64,000 nucleotides of DNA from Nocardia sp. CDC159 (GTDB taxonomy: Bacteria; Actinomycetota; Actinomycetes; Mycobacteriales; Mycobacteriaceae), in NCBI RefSeq assembly GCF_023740735.1, contig NZ_JAMRXH010000003.1, positions 310,001 through 374,000 on the forward strand. Reading direction: 5' to 3'. Within the stretch, counting starts at the first letter, position 1; every line of letters starts with the position of its first letter. This document shows, piece after piece, positions 8,977-18,710 of this stretch. Position numbers and translations under genes: made by a program. Under the pieces are notes generated by a model. The model made no database searches and was not told the origin of the DNA. It saw nothing but the letters and a program-made list of their open reading frames with translations.

Positions 8977-8994
8977 GAACAAGTAAGGAGTCCG

Positions 8995-9690
8995 GTGCCC
9001 GAATCGAACTCACCCGCGGTCCGCATCGACTCGCTTTCGGCCGGCTACCGCTCGGGCCTGGTGCTGCGCGACATCACCGCGACCATCCCCGCGGCCCGAG
9101 TGACCGCGGTCGTCGGGCCGAACGGATCGGGAAAGTCCACCCTGCTCGGCGTCATCGCCGGAGTCCTCGCCCCGAGGACCGGCACGATCCACCGGACCGG
9201 CGCCCACCGTCCCGCACTGGTTCCGCAGCACAGCGCCATACCGGCCACGCTCCCGATCACCGTTCGGGACACGGTGGCCATGGGCCGCTGGGCACACCGC
9301 GGTCTGCGCCGACTCGACCGTGCCGATCGCGAGACGGTGCGCGACTGCATGAGCCGCCTCGGCATCCTCGAGCTGGCCCACCGCCGTCTCACCGACCTGT
9401 CCGGCGGCCAGCGCCAGCGGGCCCTGCTCGCCCAGGCGCTCGCCCAGCAATCGGATCTACTGCTGTTGGACGAGCCCACCACCGGGCTGGATAACGAAGC
9501 ACGCCAGGCTATTTCGGATATCGTTCGCGCGCAGAGCGCGGCGGGAGTCACCGTTGTACACGTCACCCACGACCGCGACACCGCCCTGCATGCGGACCAC
9601 TGCCTGCTGCTGCGGGACGGTCGGCTGATCGCGCAGGGCGAACCACAGGCAGTGCTGCGCAACAGGATTCCGCTCGGCGCCACCGGCTAG
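8995..9690 (+). CDS. aztA: Zinc ABC transporter ATP-binding protein AztA
   Basis: 231 residues, one complete ABC ATPase domain: Walker A GPNGSGKST, Q-loop region ALVPQHSAIPATLP, signature LSGGQRQRALLAQAL, Walker B LLLLDEPTTGLD, H-loop VVHVTHDRDTAL. The GTG start at 8995 has the RBS TAAGGAG about 5 bases upstream. It is transcribed away from aztBCD but shares the Zur-box promoter region; a four-gene divergent azt locus of this kind makes it the energy subunit for zinc import. Function as a pump depends on the state of aztC, which is frameshifted in this sequence. Confidence 0.9.
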   Translation: MPESNSPAVRIDSLSAGYRSGLVLRDITATIPAARVTAVVGPNGSGKSTLLGVIAGVLAPRTGTIHRTGAHRPALVPQHSAIPATLPITVRDTVAMGRWAHRGLRRLDRADRETVRDCMSRLGILELAHRRLTDLSGGQRQRALLAQALAQQSDLLLLDEPTTGLDNEARQAISDIVRAQSAAGVTVVHVTHDRDTALHADHCLLLRDGRLIAQGEPQAVLRNRIPLGATG

Positions 9691-9696
9691 CACACG

Positions 9697-9743
9697 GCGA
9701 CCGCCGCCGCAGGCACCGAGCCGGTGCCTGCGGCGGCGGTCGC
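9697..9743. terminator. Perfect 21-bp stem-loop between convergent genes
   Basis: Arms 9697-9717 and 9723-9743 are perfect inverted repeats (GC-rich, beginning GCGACCGCC) around a 5-base loop GAGCC. It begins 6 bases after the aztA stop and ends 10 bases before the end of the convergent M28 peptidase gene. It has no T tract, which is common for actinobacterial terminators; it likely serves both directions. Confidence 0.75.
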
Positions 9744-9753
9744 GACCCACGCG

Positions 9754-11262
9754 TTATTCGTGTGTGGGTGTTTCGGCCGCGACGGGGGTGCGACCGGGCA
9801 GGACGTCAGCGGCGGCATAGGTCTGCATCGCATCGGCGATCGCGCCGGTGTTGACCGTCAATGCCGTGTCACTGATGTTGGCGGTGGTATCGCAGGACCG
9901 GTGGTAGCAGGGGTCGTACGGGCGGCCCGCCTGGCCACCGAACAGCCGCTGCTCCTGGCTGGTCTTGATGCCCTCCGCACCGGTGAACAAGCCGCCGACC
10001 GGAATCCCGGCCCGCATGAACGGGCCGTAGTCCGAGCGACCGTCGAGGGGTGTGCGCACATGCGGCAGGTTGCGGGAATCGAAGTACCGGTTGAAGTTCT
10101 GCTCGATCTGAGCCGAGCCCGCCGGTCCGCTGCTGCCGTTGTAGATCTTGTACGCGAAGTTCGTCGAACCGATCATGTCGAAGTTGAGGTAGAGCTTGAT
10201 CTTGGCGCGGTTGGCCGCGGACAGATTCTGCACGTAGTACTTCGAGCCGATCAGGCCGAGTTCCTCGGCGCCCCACCAGGCGAAGCGGAGCTTGTTCTTC
10301 GGCGTGACCGAGGCCATCTGCAGGGCGACCTCGAGCAATCCCGCACTGCCCGAACCGTTGTCGTTGATGCCCGCCCCGGCGCGCACCGAGTCCAGGTGCG
10401 CCCCCGCCATCACGACCTTGTCCGGGTTGCCCTGCTTGGACTCCGCCAGCACATTGTGGGTGGTGCGGGGCGCGCTCTCGGTGTCGGTCTTCAGCCGGAC
10501 CACCGGTTTCGCCGCGGCGAGGTCCTTGCCGACGGCGAAGCTGGTGCCGACCACCGGCACACTGATGCCCTTCTCGTCCAGGGGTTCGGTGAAGGTGTCG
10601 GTCCGGCCGGGCTGGCCCTCGTTGAAGATGATCACGCCCGCGGCCCCGGCGGCCTGGGCATTGCGCGCCTTGTCGGCGAAGGTGCAGCTACCCCGCTGCA
10701 GCAGGGCGATATTGCCGCGGGTGAAGCCCGCGAAATCCGCCGCTTCGCATCCGGAGGTGGAGGAATTCGGCTGCGAACCCGGCGGCAGGACGAGATCGAC
10801 GCCCTGTACCTTCGCCTTCGCCTCGCCCGAGCCCGAATAGGTCAGGGTGGCGAAGTCACCGAATTCGCTGCCCCCCGGCGCGGTCGGTTTGTAGGACGTG
10901 CGGCCGTTGGAGACCTGTTCCATGACCGCCGTCGTCCGTTCCCGGAAGGTCTGGAATTCGAACGCCTGCAGGGTTACCTGATAACCCGCGCGGCGCAGTT
11001 CTCCGGCCACATAGTCACGCGAGGCGTCGTAACCGGGCGTGCCCGCCGCGCGGGTGCGGCCGTTGGCGTTGGCAATGGCCTGGAATCTCTCCAGATGCTG
11101 TTTGACGTCGGGTGCCTTGATCGAATCGGCGATTTGTCGCTCGGGTGGCGCACCGGGTTCGGCATACGCGGGCCCGGTCGACGCGACCGAGAAGACGAGA
11201 GGCAGAGCGGCGGCCGCGACGATGACGTGACCGGCCCTGGCGCGACGGAAGATGCGGGGCAT
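9754..11262 (-). CDS. Secreted M28-family zinc aminopeptidase with PA domain
   Basis: About 502 residues. A Sec signal peptide is followed by AYAEPGAPP, so the enzyme is exported. A protease-associated domain (VDLVLPPGSQP, CEAADFAGFTRGNIALLQRGSC, AAGAAGVIIFNEG) is inserted before the catalytic domain. The M28 metal ligands are visible in order: His of MAGAHLDSV, Asp of GINDNGSGSAG, the Glu pair of WWGAEELGL, Asp of LNFDMIGS and His of CYHRSCD. This is the architecture of Streptomyces/mycobacterial LpqL-type aminopeptidases that release N-terminal residues from peptides outside the cell. The start at 11262 has GGAGGAG 6 bases upstream; the longer open frame upstream carries no recognisable sequence. 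Confidence 0.88.
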   Translation of the reverse strand: MPRIFRRARAGHVIVAAAALPLVFSVASTGPAYAEPGAPPERQIADSIKAPDVKQHLERFQAIANANGRTRAAGTPGYDASRDYVAGELRRAGYQVTLQAFEFQTFRERTTAVMEQVSNGRTSYKPTAPGGSEFGDFATLTYSGSGEAKAKVQGVDLVLPPGSQPNSSTSGCEAADFAGFTRGNIALLQRGSCTFADKARNAQAAGAAGVIIFNEGQPGRTDTFTEPLDEKGISVPVVGTSFAVGKDLAAAKPVVRLKTDTESAPRTTHNVLAESKQGNPDKVVMAGAHLDSVRAGAGINDNGSGSAGLLEVALQMASVTPKNKLRFAWWGAEELGLIGSKYYVQNLSAANRAKIKLYLNFDMIGSTNFAYKIYNGSSGPAGSAQIEQNFNRYFDSRNLPHVRTPLDGRSDYGPFMRAGIPVGGLFTGAEGIKTSQEQRLFGGQAGRPYDPCYHRSCDTTANISDTALTVNTGAIADAMQTYAAADVLPGRTPVAAETPTHE

Positions 11263-11615
11263 GTCGGCTCCTCCAAAGGGACGGGTGGATCCCGATGGCC
11301 GGAAGTTTGAGCCTTCGTGTCGGTTCGGTGAAACCTCGACTGGAATAATGGGATAGGGGTTGCCCCAACGGGTTTCGACTACTTCGATCATGGTGGTGAC
11401 ATCTGCCGGTCGGGCGGATTCACCTGCGCCGCTTTTCGGAATCGAAACCGTACACTGCTGCCGCGCAGCCGGGCCATCGTCCGGTCGCGATTCCGACGGA
11501 TACGTTGCCAACCCGATTGCTCGCCGGTTGCGCCTGGTCATCCGAATAATCCGGCCGACCAACCAACCCTATCGAGGGATTCGAATATCAACCCGGCTGC
11601 CAGCAACTGCTGCAG
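11263..11615. other. Non-coding spacer
   Basis: 353 bp between the M28 start and the 3' end of the lipase gene on the same strand. It must carry the M28 promoter. I see no gene, RNA or clear repeat in it. Confidence 0.5.
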
Positions 11616-12497
11616 CTATCCCCCGGCCGAACCGACCTGCAGAGACGGGCAGGCGGGGGCGACCGCGTGCTCGGGATCGAGGGCGTTGAGCGTCAGCCGG
11701 ATCGCGATGGGATCGGCGGATATCAGCATGTGCTCGCTGAGATCGCGCGGGCAGACCTCCTGCAGCAGGATATTGGTGACATTGGGCCCCGGCGGCAGGA
11801 ACGAGGTGGTGTGCGGGGTGGCGAATTCGTCGTAATCGGAACGAATCACGGTGTACTGCACCTCGGGCAGCACCATGTCACCGCTGTTGAGCCTGCGCAT
11901 GAAATCCGAGGTGGGCAGCTCCTCGAGACACGCCGGGCACAGCACCCCCGTCGCCGCCGGAATCGCGGTCACCGGCAGCCCGATCACACCCCACGTTGTG
12001 CCCCGATTGTTGGGGGCCAGCCCGATGAGTGCGCGCACCTTCGAAGCGCCACCCAATGCCCTCAGGTAGTACCGCGGCAGCATGCCGCCCTGCGAATGCC
12101 CGACGATATCGACCTGCCGCGCCCCGGTCGCCGCCAGCACTCGATCGACGAATTCGGCGATCTCCCGAGCCGAGTCGGCCATCGGCCCCACCCCGGAAAT
12201 CCACCCGCCCGCACTCTTGCCGTAGTCGAGGGCGAATACGCAATACCCCGCCCCCGCGAGCGCGGGCGCCATCGCGGCCCAATTGTCCAGCCGGTTCTCG
12301 AACGTCCCGTGCAATAGCACCACCGGCCGCGGATGCGCGGCGCTCGGGCGGCACGCCCAGTCGTTCGCCCCCGGCGGCGACGGCACGAGATCGACCTCGG
12401 CCGACCCGGTATCGGCCACGGCACGCCCCGCGATACCCGCCCCGAATGCGAGCGCGAGCGCGATGGTCAGACACGTCCGGAACAGGATCTGGCGCAT
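11616..12497 (-). CDS. Secreted triacylglycerol lipase / esterase (alpha/beta hydrolase)
   Basis: 293 residues. Signal peptide ending near GIAGRAVAD. The oxyanion-side HG is in PVVLLHGTFENRLDNW; the nucleophile elbow is VDIVGHSQGGMLPRYYL (serine in GHSQG); a later Asp is in VIRSDYDEF and the catalytic His is probably in LSEHMLISAD. Two Cys pairs (DWACRPS, GVLCPACLEEL, EVCPRDL, APACPSL) suggest disulfides. This is the actinobacterial class of secreted EstA/LipA-like lipases with the DNWAAMAPALAGAGYCVFALDYG motif. Mycolata carry several paralogues for host or environmental lipid use. It stands alone; spacing does not suggest an operon with the peptidase. Confidence 0.85.
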   Translation of the reverse strand: MRQILFRTCLTIALALAFGAGIAGRAVADTGSAEVDLVPSPPGANDWACRPSAAHPRPVVLLHGTFENRLDNWAAMAPALAGAGYCVFALDYGKSAGGWISGVGPMADSAREIAEFVDRVLAATGARQVDIVGHSQGGMLPRYYLRALGGASKVRALIGLAPNNRGTTWGVIGLPVTAIPAATGVLCPACLEELPTSDFMRRLNSGDMVLPEVQYTVIRSDYDEFATPHTTSFLPPGPNVTNILLQEVCPRDLSEHMLISADPIAIRLTLNALDPEHAVAPACPSLQVGSAGG

Positions 12498-12503
12498 GCC
12501 GCA

Positions 12504-12602
12504 CTATGCACACGGACCGACCGGAATGCCTATGATCCAGCTCACAATGTAAGCCAGGGCTAAAAACCACGGCGACAAGGTCAGGACGGGCCGAATTCTC
12601 AT
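12504..12602 (-). CDS. Possible 32-residue hydrophobic peptide
   Basis: An ATG-started frame directly upstream of the lipase gene encodes a basic N-terminus and one membrane-spanning segment (WFLALAYIVSWIIGIPVG). It ends 6 bp before the lipase start. It could be a real small membrane peptide, the stub of a larger membrane protein of the DUF4386 sort, or chance. No family is recognised and the RBS is weak. Confidence 0.2.
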   Translation of the reverse strand: MRIRPVLTLSPWFLALAYIVSWIIGIPVGPCA

Positions 12603-12958
12603 TTGCCCGCCGATGGCTCGATATCCAACTCGAAGTTCTCCGGCGCACCTGGAACACTCATTCTCGGCAGCAGCCACCGCGATGGCGGCAATGCGCCGCG
12701 AATGCGAAAAGGATGTTCGCGCAATGCGTATCCGAACGGCCCACACTCCCCTACCGCCGAACCAGCGCCGCGCGCGAGAACCTCTCCGGCCCAACCGATC
12801 CCACAGGAAGGCCGGGATCGGCGGCAGCCGCACCCTATGCACGACACCGAAACCCCGCTTGCCACAGCGATCGAACCGTCCACCAGCGGGCGTCGACAGG
12901 CATCGAACACCCATACCTTCTGCGCGACAGCGGAATTGGTACGGCCGGACGGGATCGG
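12603..12958. other. Non-coding spacer
   Basis: 356 bp downstream of rox and upstream of the small hydrophobic ORF. Frames in it lack family motifs or sensible starts. No repeat or RNA recognised; it may hold the lipase promoter. Confidence 0.4.
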
Positions 12959-14518
<1,560 letters not shown>

Positions 14519-14594
14519 TCACCCCTCGCCATATCTGGCTACCGTGCGGCGTCGCGAATGTGCCGGTAGTCGCCCGGGCGGATGCGGTTTAGAT

Positions 14595-14610
14595 GATGAC
14601 TTTTGTCATC
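14595..14610. promoter_or_regulatory. Palindrome GATGAC-TTTT-GTCATC upstream of ABC/two-component operon
   Basis: Perfect 6-4-6 inverted repeat, followed 11 bases later by a TTGACA -35-like hexamer (14622-14627) and the operon start at 14692. ATGAC-N4-GTCAT sites are typical of NarL/DesR-type response regulators, and such a regulator is the last gene of this operon. Likely autoregulation site; no clear -10 is seen. Confidence 0.65.
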
Positions 14611-14691
14611 GCCGGATCATGTTGACACTCATCGGGATTCGGTGACTGCGCTTACTACCGGCATCACGTCGTGTCCGTGATCGTTGAACCC

Positions 14692-15708
14692 ATGAACAGC
14701 ATTAGTCGCCCTCGACAAGACCGCGCCTTCCCTCGGTATCGGGTGCACACCGCAGGCCGCGGCAACGCCGATGTCATTTCGGCGCGCGGACTGCGCCGAA
14801 CCTATGGGCACGGCAAGAATGCCTTCGAAGCGGTCAAAGGTGTCGACCTCCGCGTCGCCGCGGGGGAAGTCTTCGCACTGCTGGGTACCAACGGTGCCGG
14901 TAAGACCTCGACGCTCGACATGCTGGAGGGGCTCGCCACTCCTTCGGCGGGCGTCGTCGAGGTTTTCGGCCTCGACCCGCACACCGACCGCGAGCAGGTC
15001 CGCCCACAGGTCGGCATCATGCTGCAGTCCGGCGGCCTACCGGCCGAGTTGACAGTCCGCGAAACGCTCGAAATGTGGCGCGGCACGTGCACCAGCCCGA
15101 TTACTGCGGAGACCGTCCTCGCGCAGGTCGATCTGATCGATCGTGCCCATGTTCGAGTCGGTGCGCTGTCGGGCGGTGAACAGCGACGCGTCGATCTGGC
15201 GTGTGCGCTGCTGGGGCAACCTCGATTGCTGTTTCTCGACGAGCCGACCACCGGACTCGATCCAGAAAGCCGCCGTGCGACGTGGCGGCTGCTCGCCGAC
15301 CTCAAATCCTCCGGGGTGACCATCGTGCTCACGACGCACTACCTGGACGAGGCAGAGGCGCTGGCCGACCGCATCGCGATCATGCACCAGGGGGAGATCG
15401 CGCGCGCCGGCACGCTGCGCGAGATCGTCGACGGCCACCCGTCACGAATCGTCTTCGACCATCCCGGCTTTCCATTGCCGCCGCTGCAGGACGCGCGGAT
15501 CGACGCGCAATCGCGCGTCACTGTCAGCACATACGACCTACAGGGACATCTGTTCGAACTGCTCGACTGGGCCCGCGAGCACGATCTGCGGCTGGGCGGA
15601 TTCGAGGCCCGCACGGCCTCCCTGGAGTCGGTCTTCCTGAACATCGCAGGCGAGCCGGTCGATGCGACGACGGCCGCCACTCCCGAACCGATCGGAGCAT
15701 TTCGATGA
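14692..15708 (+). CDS. ABC-2 exporter ATP-binding protein (drug/lipid export type)
   Basis: About 338 residues. Walker A LLGTNGAGKTST, Q loop MLQSGGLPAELTV, signature LSGGEQRRVDLACAL, Walker B LLFLDEPTTGLDPESR, H loop VLTTHYLDEAEALADR. The C-terminal extension (ARIDAQSRVTVSTYDLQGHL, then TASLESVFLNIAGEP) is typical of the DrrA/CcmA-like ATPases of ABC-2 exporters. A GTG start at 14671 would add seven residues. Neither start has a strong RBS. The stop overlaps the permease start (ATGA), so this is the first gene of a four-gene translationally coupled operon with a histidine kinase and response regulator, a layout used for antibiotic or lipopeptide sensing and detoxification. Substrate unknown. 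Confidence 0.88.
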   Translation: MNSISRPRQDRAFPRYRVHTAGRGNADVISARGLRRTYGHGKNAFEAVKGVDLRVAAGEVFALLGTNGAGKTSTLDMLEGLATPSAGVVEVFGLDPHTDREQVRPQVGIMLQSGGLPAELTVRETLEMWRGTCTSPITAETVLAQVDLIDRAHVRVGALSGGEQRRVDLACALLGQPRLLFLDEPTTGLDPESRRATWRLLADLKSSGVTIVLTTHYLDEAEALADRIAIMHQGEIARAGTLREIVDGHPSRIVFDHPGFPLPPLQDARIDAQSRVTVSTYDLQGHLFELLDWAREHDLRLGGFEARTASLESVFLNIAGEPVDATTAATPEPIGAFR

Positions 15709-16520
15709 CCACCCTCGCAACCCCTGCCACACGATTCCGCCGCCGCCCGCTGATCGCGCTCTCGAAGGCGGAGTATCTGCAGTTCCGGCGGAACAAGACG
15801 CTGGTCTGGATGGCGACCGCATTTCCGGTCGGAGTCCCGCTGGCCATGTATTTCCTGGCGATCAAAGACAAGGCGCCCACGCCGGGTTCGGCGGCGATGG
15901 CATTCGAGTTGCTCGCCTTGTCGGCCTTGCTGTTCGTGCAGTACTACTCGGTGCTGTCGATGGTCACGACCCGCCGCAGCGAGGGCGTGTTGAAACGGCT
16001 GCGCACCGGGGAGGCGGCCGACTGGCAGATCCTGACCGCGCCAGCCATTCCCGGTGTGCTGGTGACGCTTTCGTGCACTCTCGTCGTCGCCGCGGGGGTG
16101 TACGGCGCGGGCGCACCCGCCCCGATCAATGCGCCGGCGATTGCGCTCGGTCTCATCGGTGGGATCGTCCTGTTCTCGTTGCTCGCCCTGGCGACCAGCG
16201 CAGTGACGAAGAACGCCGAAGCCGCGCAGATCACCTCGCTTCCGGTGATGACGATCGCGTTTCTGGGTCTCGGATCCATCCGAAAAGTCCTGCCGGATCG
16301 GTTCGCGGATCTGGCCGATTGGACGCCCTTCGCGGCCGTCTCCGACCTCGTCTCCCTCGGGACGTCCGGTAAACCGGCCACCGGTAGCGCCTCCGACGCA
16401 GCCCTCGACTTCGCTGGCAGCTTCGCCGAACTCGGCGGTCCATTTGCCACACTGGCGCTATGGACCGTCCTGGCACTCGTGCTGACCCGCAAGAGCTTCC
16501 GCTGGGACGATCGCAGTTGA
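15705..16520 (+). CDS. ABC-2 type exporter permease
   Basis: About 271 residues with six predicted membrane segments, for example TLVWMATAFPVGVPLAMYFLA, ELLALSALLFVQYYSVLSMV and ALGLIGGIVLFSLLALATSAV. The cytoplasmic loop TRRSEGVLKRLRTGEA is the typical ABC-2 coupling region. The ATG overlaps the ATPase stop by 4 bp, and its own stop overlaps the likely TTG start of the kinase. It forms the membrane channel of the exporter encoded with 14692-15708. Confidence 0.88.
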   Translation: MTTLATPATRFRRRPLIALSKAEYLQFRRNKTLVWMATAFPVGVPLAMYFLAIKDKAPTPGSAAMAFELLALSALLFVQYYSVLSMVTTRRSEGVLKRLRTGEAADWQILTAPAIPGVLVTLSCTLVVAAGVYGAGAPAPINAPAIALGLIGGIVLFSLLALATSAVTKNAEAAQITSLPVMTIAFLGLGSIRKVLPDRFADLADWTPFAAVSDLVSLGTSGKPATGSASDAALDFAGSFAELGGPFATLALWTVLALVLTRKSFRWDDRS

Positions 16521-17659
16521 CCCGCTGGACATCCTGGTGGAATCGATCGTCGGCACCGGCCAAGTTTCGGTTCTACACGCGCGCCTCCTTCCAGAGCGCC
16601 CTCGCCGCGCTGATCGTCGCAATAGCGATCGTCACCCACTCGCTGTGGTCGGCGCCCGGAATCGTGATCGCCGGGATTGGGGCGGTCCTCGCCGTGGAGG
16701 CACAACCCGACTTCGCACTTTCCTCCCGGGTGGTGGGGCGGCGCTGGGTACTACCTGTCGCCATCGCAATGCTTGCGGGGGTCTGGCTCGTCTACGCCGC
16801 GGTCGCCTGGGTGTCCACCGACGAGAGGACCGCGGCACCAGCGCATCTGACCAGCTTCTACGCGGCGGTGCTGGCACTGTTCGCCGTCGTTTCGTTCGTG
16901 CGGCACAAGTGGTGGCTGGTCCTGGGAGTCAGCGTCGCCACCGGACTGATCCTCGGCAAGTCGCCGATGACGGGATTGGTCACGGCGGTATTGGCCTTCC
17001 TTGTCGGCGTCTTCTTCGTCGGGACGACGCTGCTCACGATGTGGGGGTTGCGGGTGGTCGACGAGTTGGAACGCGCGAAGGTGGTCGAGGCCGAATTGCT
17101 GGTGGCCGAGGAACGGCTCCGCTTCGCACGGGACCTGCACGACGTCGTCGGCCGTGGCTTCTCGGCGATCGCGGTGAAAAGCGAACTCGCGGCGGTGTTG
17201 TCGCGATCCGGGGACGCCGACCGCGCTGCCAAGGAAATGGATGAGGTGAAGGCACTCGCCGTCGATTCCATGGGACAGATGCGCAAGCTGGTGCGCGGCT
17301 ACCGCGGCATCGATCTGACGAGGGAGGTGGCCGGCGCACGATCGTTGCTGTCGGCGGTGGACTGCCGACTCGCCGTCGAAGGAGATGTGGCCAGAGTTCC
17401 AGCGCGGTTTCACGAGGTCGCCGCCTGGGTGGTGCGGGAGGGGACGACGAATATCGTGGAACACTCGTCGGCGACCTCGGCGGTTCTCGCACTCGGGGAC
17501 GCGGGAATATCGCTGCGCAACGACCGCCCGCACGGCACACCGGGTGAGCATTCGGGGCTACGCGGCGTTGCTGAGCGACTCGAGGCCGTCGGCGCGACTC
17601 TCGAAGTCAGCGCGTCACACGACGAGTTCATGCTCGAAATCCGTTGGGAGAATGAATGA
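16517..17659 (+). CDS. Sensor histidine kinase, DesK/NarX type
   Basis: About 380 residues from a TTG that overlaps the permease stop; an ATG at 16460 would add 19 residues inside the permease gene. Five or six hydrophobic segments form the sensor part with no large extracellular domain. The HisKA_3 dimerisation motif ERLRFARDLHDVVGRGFSAIAVKSELA carries the phosphorylated His. The ATPase domain shows an N box (VVREGTTNIVEHSSAT) and a G box (HSGLRGVAERLEAVGATLEV) but is short, as usual for DesK kinases. Membrane-embedded sensing of a lipid or membrane-active compound is typical of this class beside ABC exporters. Confidence 0.87.
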   Translation: MTRWTSWWNRSSAPAKFRFYTRASFQSALAALIVAIAIVTHSLWSAPGIVIAGIGAVLAVEAQPDFALSSRVVGRRWVLPVAIAMLAGVWLVYAAVAWVSTDERTAAPAHLTSFYAAVLALFAVVSFVRHKWWLVLGVSVATGLILGKSPMTGLVTAVLAFLVGVFFVGTTLLTMWGLRVVDELERAKVVEAELLVAEERLRFARDLHDVVGRGFSAIAVKSELAAVLSRSGDADRAAKEMDEVKALAVDSMGQMRKLVRGYRGIDLTREVAGARSLLSAVDCRLAVEGDVARVPARFHEVAAWVVREGTTNIVEHSSATSAVLALGDAGISLRNDRPHGTPGEHSGLRGVAERLEAVGATLEVSASHDEFMLEIRWENE

Positions 17660-18276
17660 TTCCTGTGTTCCTGGCCGACGATGAAACACTCATCCGGGCC
17701 GCGCTGGCCACCATGCTCGATCTCGAGGCCGACATCGAGGTGGTCGGCCACGTGGGCTCCGGCGAGGAACTCGTAGCCGCGTGGCGCCGCCACAGCGAGG
17801 ACGGCGAACCCGTCGCGGTGGCCGTCATCGATCTCCAGATGCCCGGCATCGACGGTATCGCGACCGCCGTCGAACTGCAGCGGCTCACCCCCGGGGCAGG
17901 CACCTTGATCGTCACCAGTCACGGCCGACCCGGCTACCTCAAGCGAGCCCTTGCCGCGGGCGTCCGTGGCTTCCTGCCCAAGACGACGTCGGCAGCGACG
18001 CTGGCAGAAGTGATTCGCACCGTCCACAACGGCGGCCGATACGTCGATCCCGAACTGGCCGCCGAAGCCATCAGCGCCGGCGACACCGTCCTCACTGCCC
18101 GCGAGGCCGACGTCCTCGAATATGCCATCGACGGCGCCCCCATCGAAGACATCGCCCGGCGCGCCCGCCTCTCCCCCGGCACCACCCGCAACTACCTGTC
18201 CTCGGCCATGGCCAAACTCGGCGTCTCCAACCGCTACGAGGCCGCCCTCAAGGCCCGCGAGAAGGGCTGGATCTAA
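17656..18276 (+). CDS. NarL/DesR-family response regulator
   Basis: 206 residues. Receiver domain with acidic pair FLADDETL, phospho-acceptor Asp59 in VAVIDLQMPGIDG, switch Thr/Ser in LIVTSHG and conserved Lys in FLPKTTS. The C-terminal LuxR/GerE helix-turn-helix is LTAREADVLEYAIDGAPIEDIARRA-type, followed by LSPGTTRNYLSSAMAKLGVSNRYEA. The start overlaps the kinase stop (ATGA). It should be phosphorylated by the preceding kinase and control the exporter genes, perhaps through the GATGAC palindrome at 14595. Confidence 0.9.
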   Translation: MIPVFLADDETLIRAALATMLDLEADIEVVGHVGSGEELVAAWRRHSEDGEPVAVAVIDLQMPGIDGIATAVELQRLTPGAGTLIVTSHGRPGYLKRALAAGVRGFLPKTTSAATLAEVIRTVHNGGRYVDPELAAEAISAGDTVLTAREADVLEYAIDGAPIEDIARRARLSPGTTRNYLSSAMAKLGVSNRYEAALKAREKGWI

Positions 18277-18291
18277 CCCCTTCAATCCACG

Positions 18292-18710
18292 TTCTCCAAC
18301 CTCGCGTGCAGATTCTCCGGTTCCGTATGGTTCGGCGAGACCGTATTCTCCGGCACCGCCGGCGAAACCGACTTCTGCTCGGCAACTTTCACGGGCGACG
18401 CCTCGTTCGAGGACACCACCTTTCAGGCGTCACCGCCTTCTACAGCGCCACCTTCCGCGGCAACGTCGGTTTCGCTGGGGCGAGGTTCAGGTCACCGAAC
18501 GGCACAGCCCCGGTCTCCTTCGGCCATGCCGACTTCGGCTCCGGCACGGTCACTTCTGCGCGATCCCGCCGCTGGGGACCCCCGCCACCGGAGTTCGACA
18601 GGGATCACGACTCCCCGCCCGGCAAACACAGGCCCGCCCCTGGCCGCCGGAGCCCAAGCCGGGAGCAGGGCGTTTCGCGTGGAAGTAGCCGGGTAGACGT
18701 CAGAGCGTGA
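18292..18710 (+). pseudogene. Degraded pentapeptide-repeat protein fragment
   Basis: Frame one reads FSNLACRFSGSVWFGETVF, then TDFCSATFTGDASFEDTTF: phenylalanine every fifth residue, as in pentapeptide repeats (A-x-F pattern). After base 18425 the pattern continues in another frame as GVTAFYSATFRGNVGFAGARF and ends in RRWGPPPPEFDR, a tail typical of actinobacterial pentapeptide proteins. One missing base in TTTCA-GGC (18421-18426) explains the shift. There is no start codon or N-terminal part, so only the C-terminal end of an ancestral gene remains. Its stop overlaps the GTG of the next gene. Confidence 0.7.
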
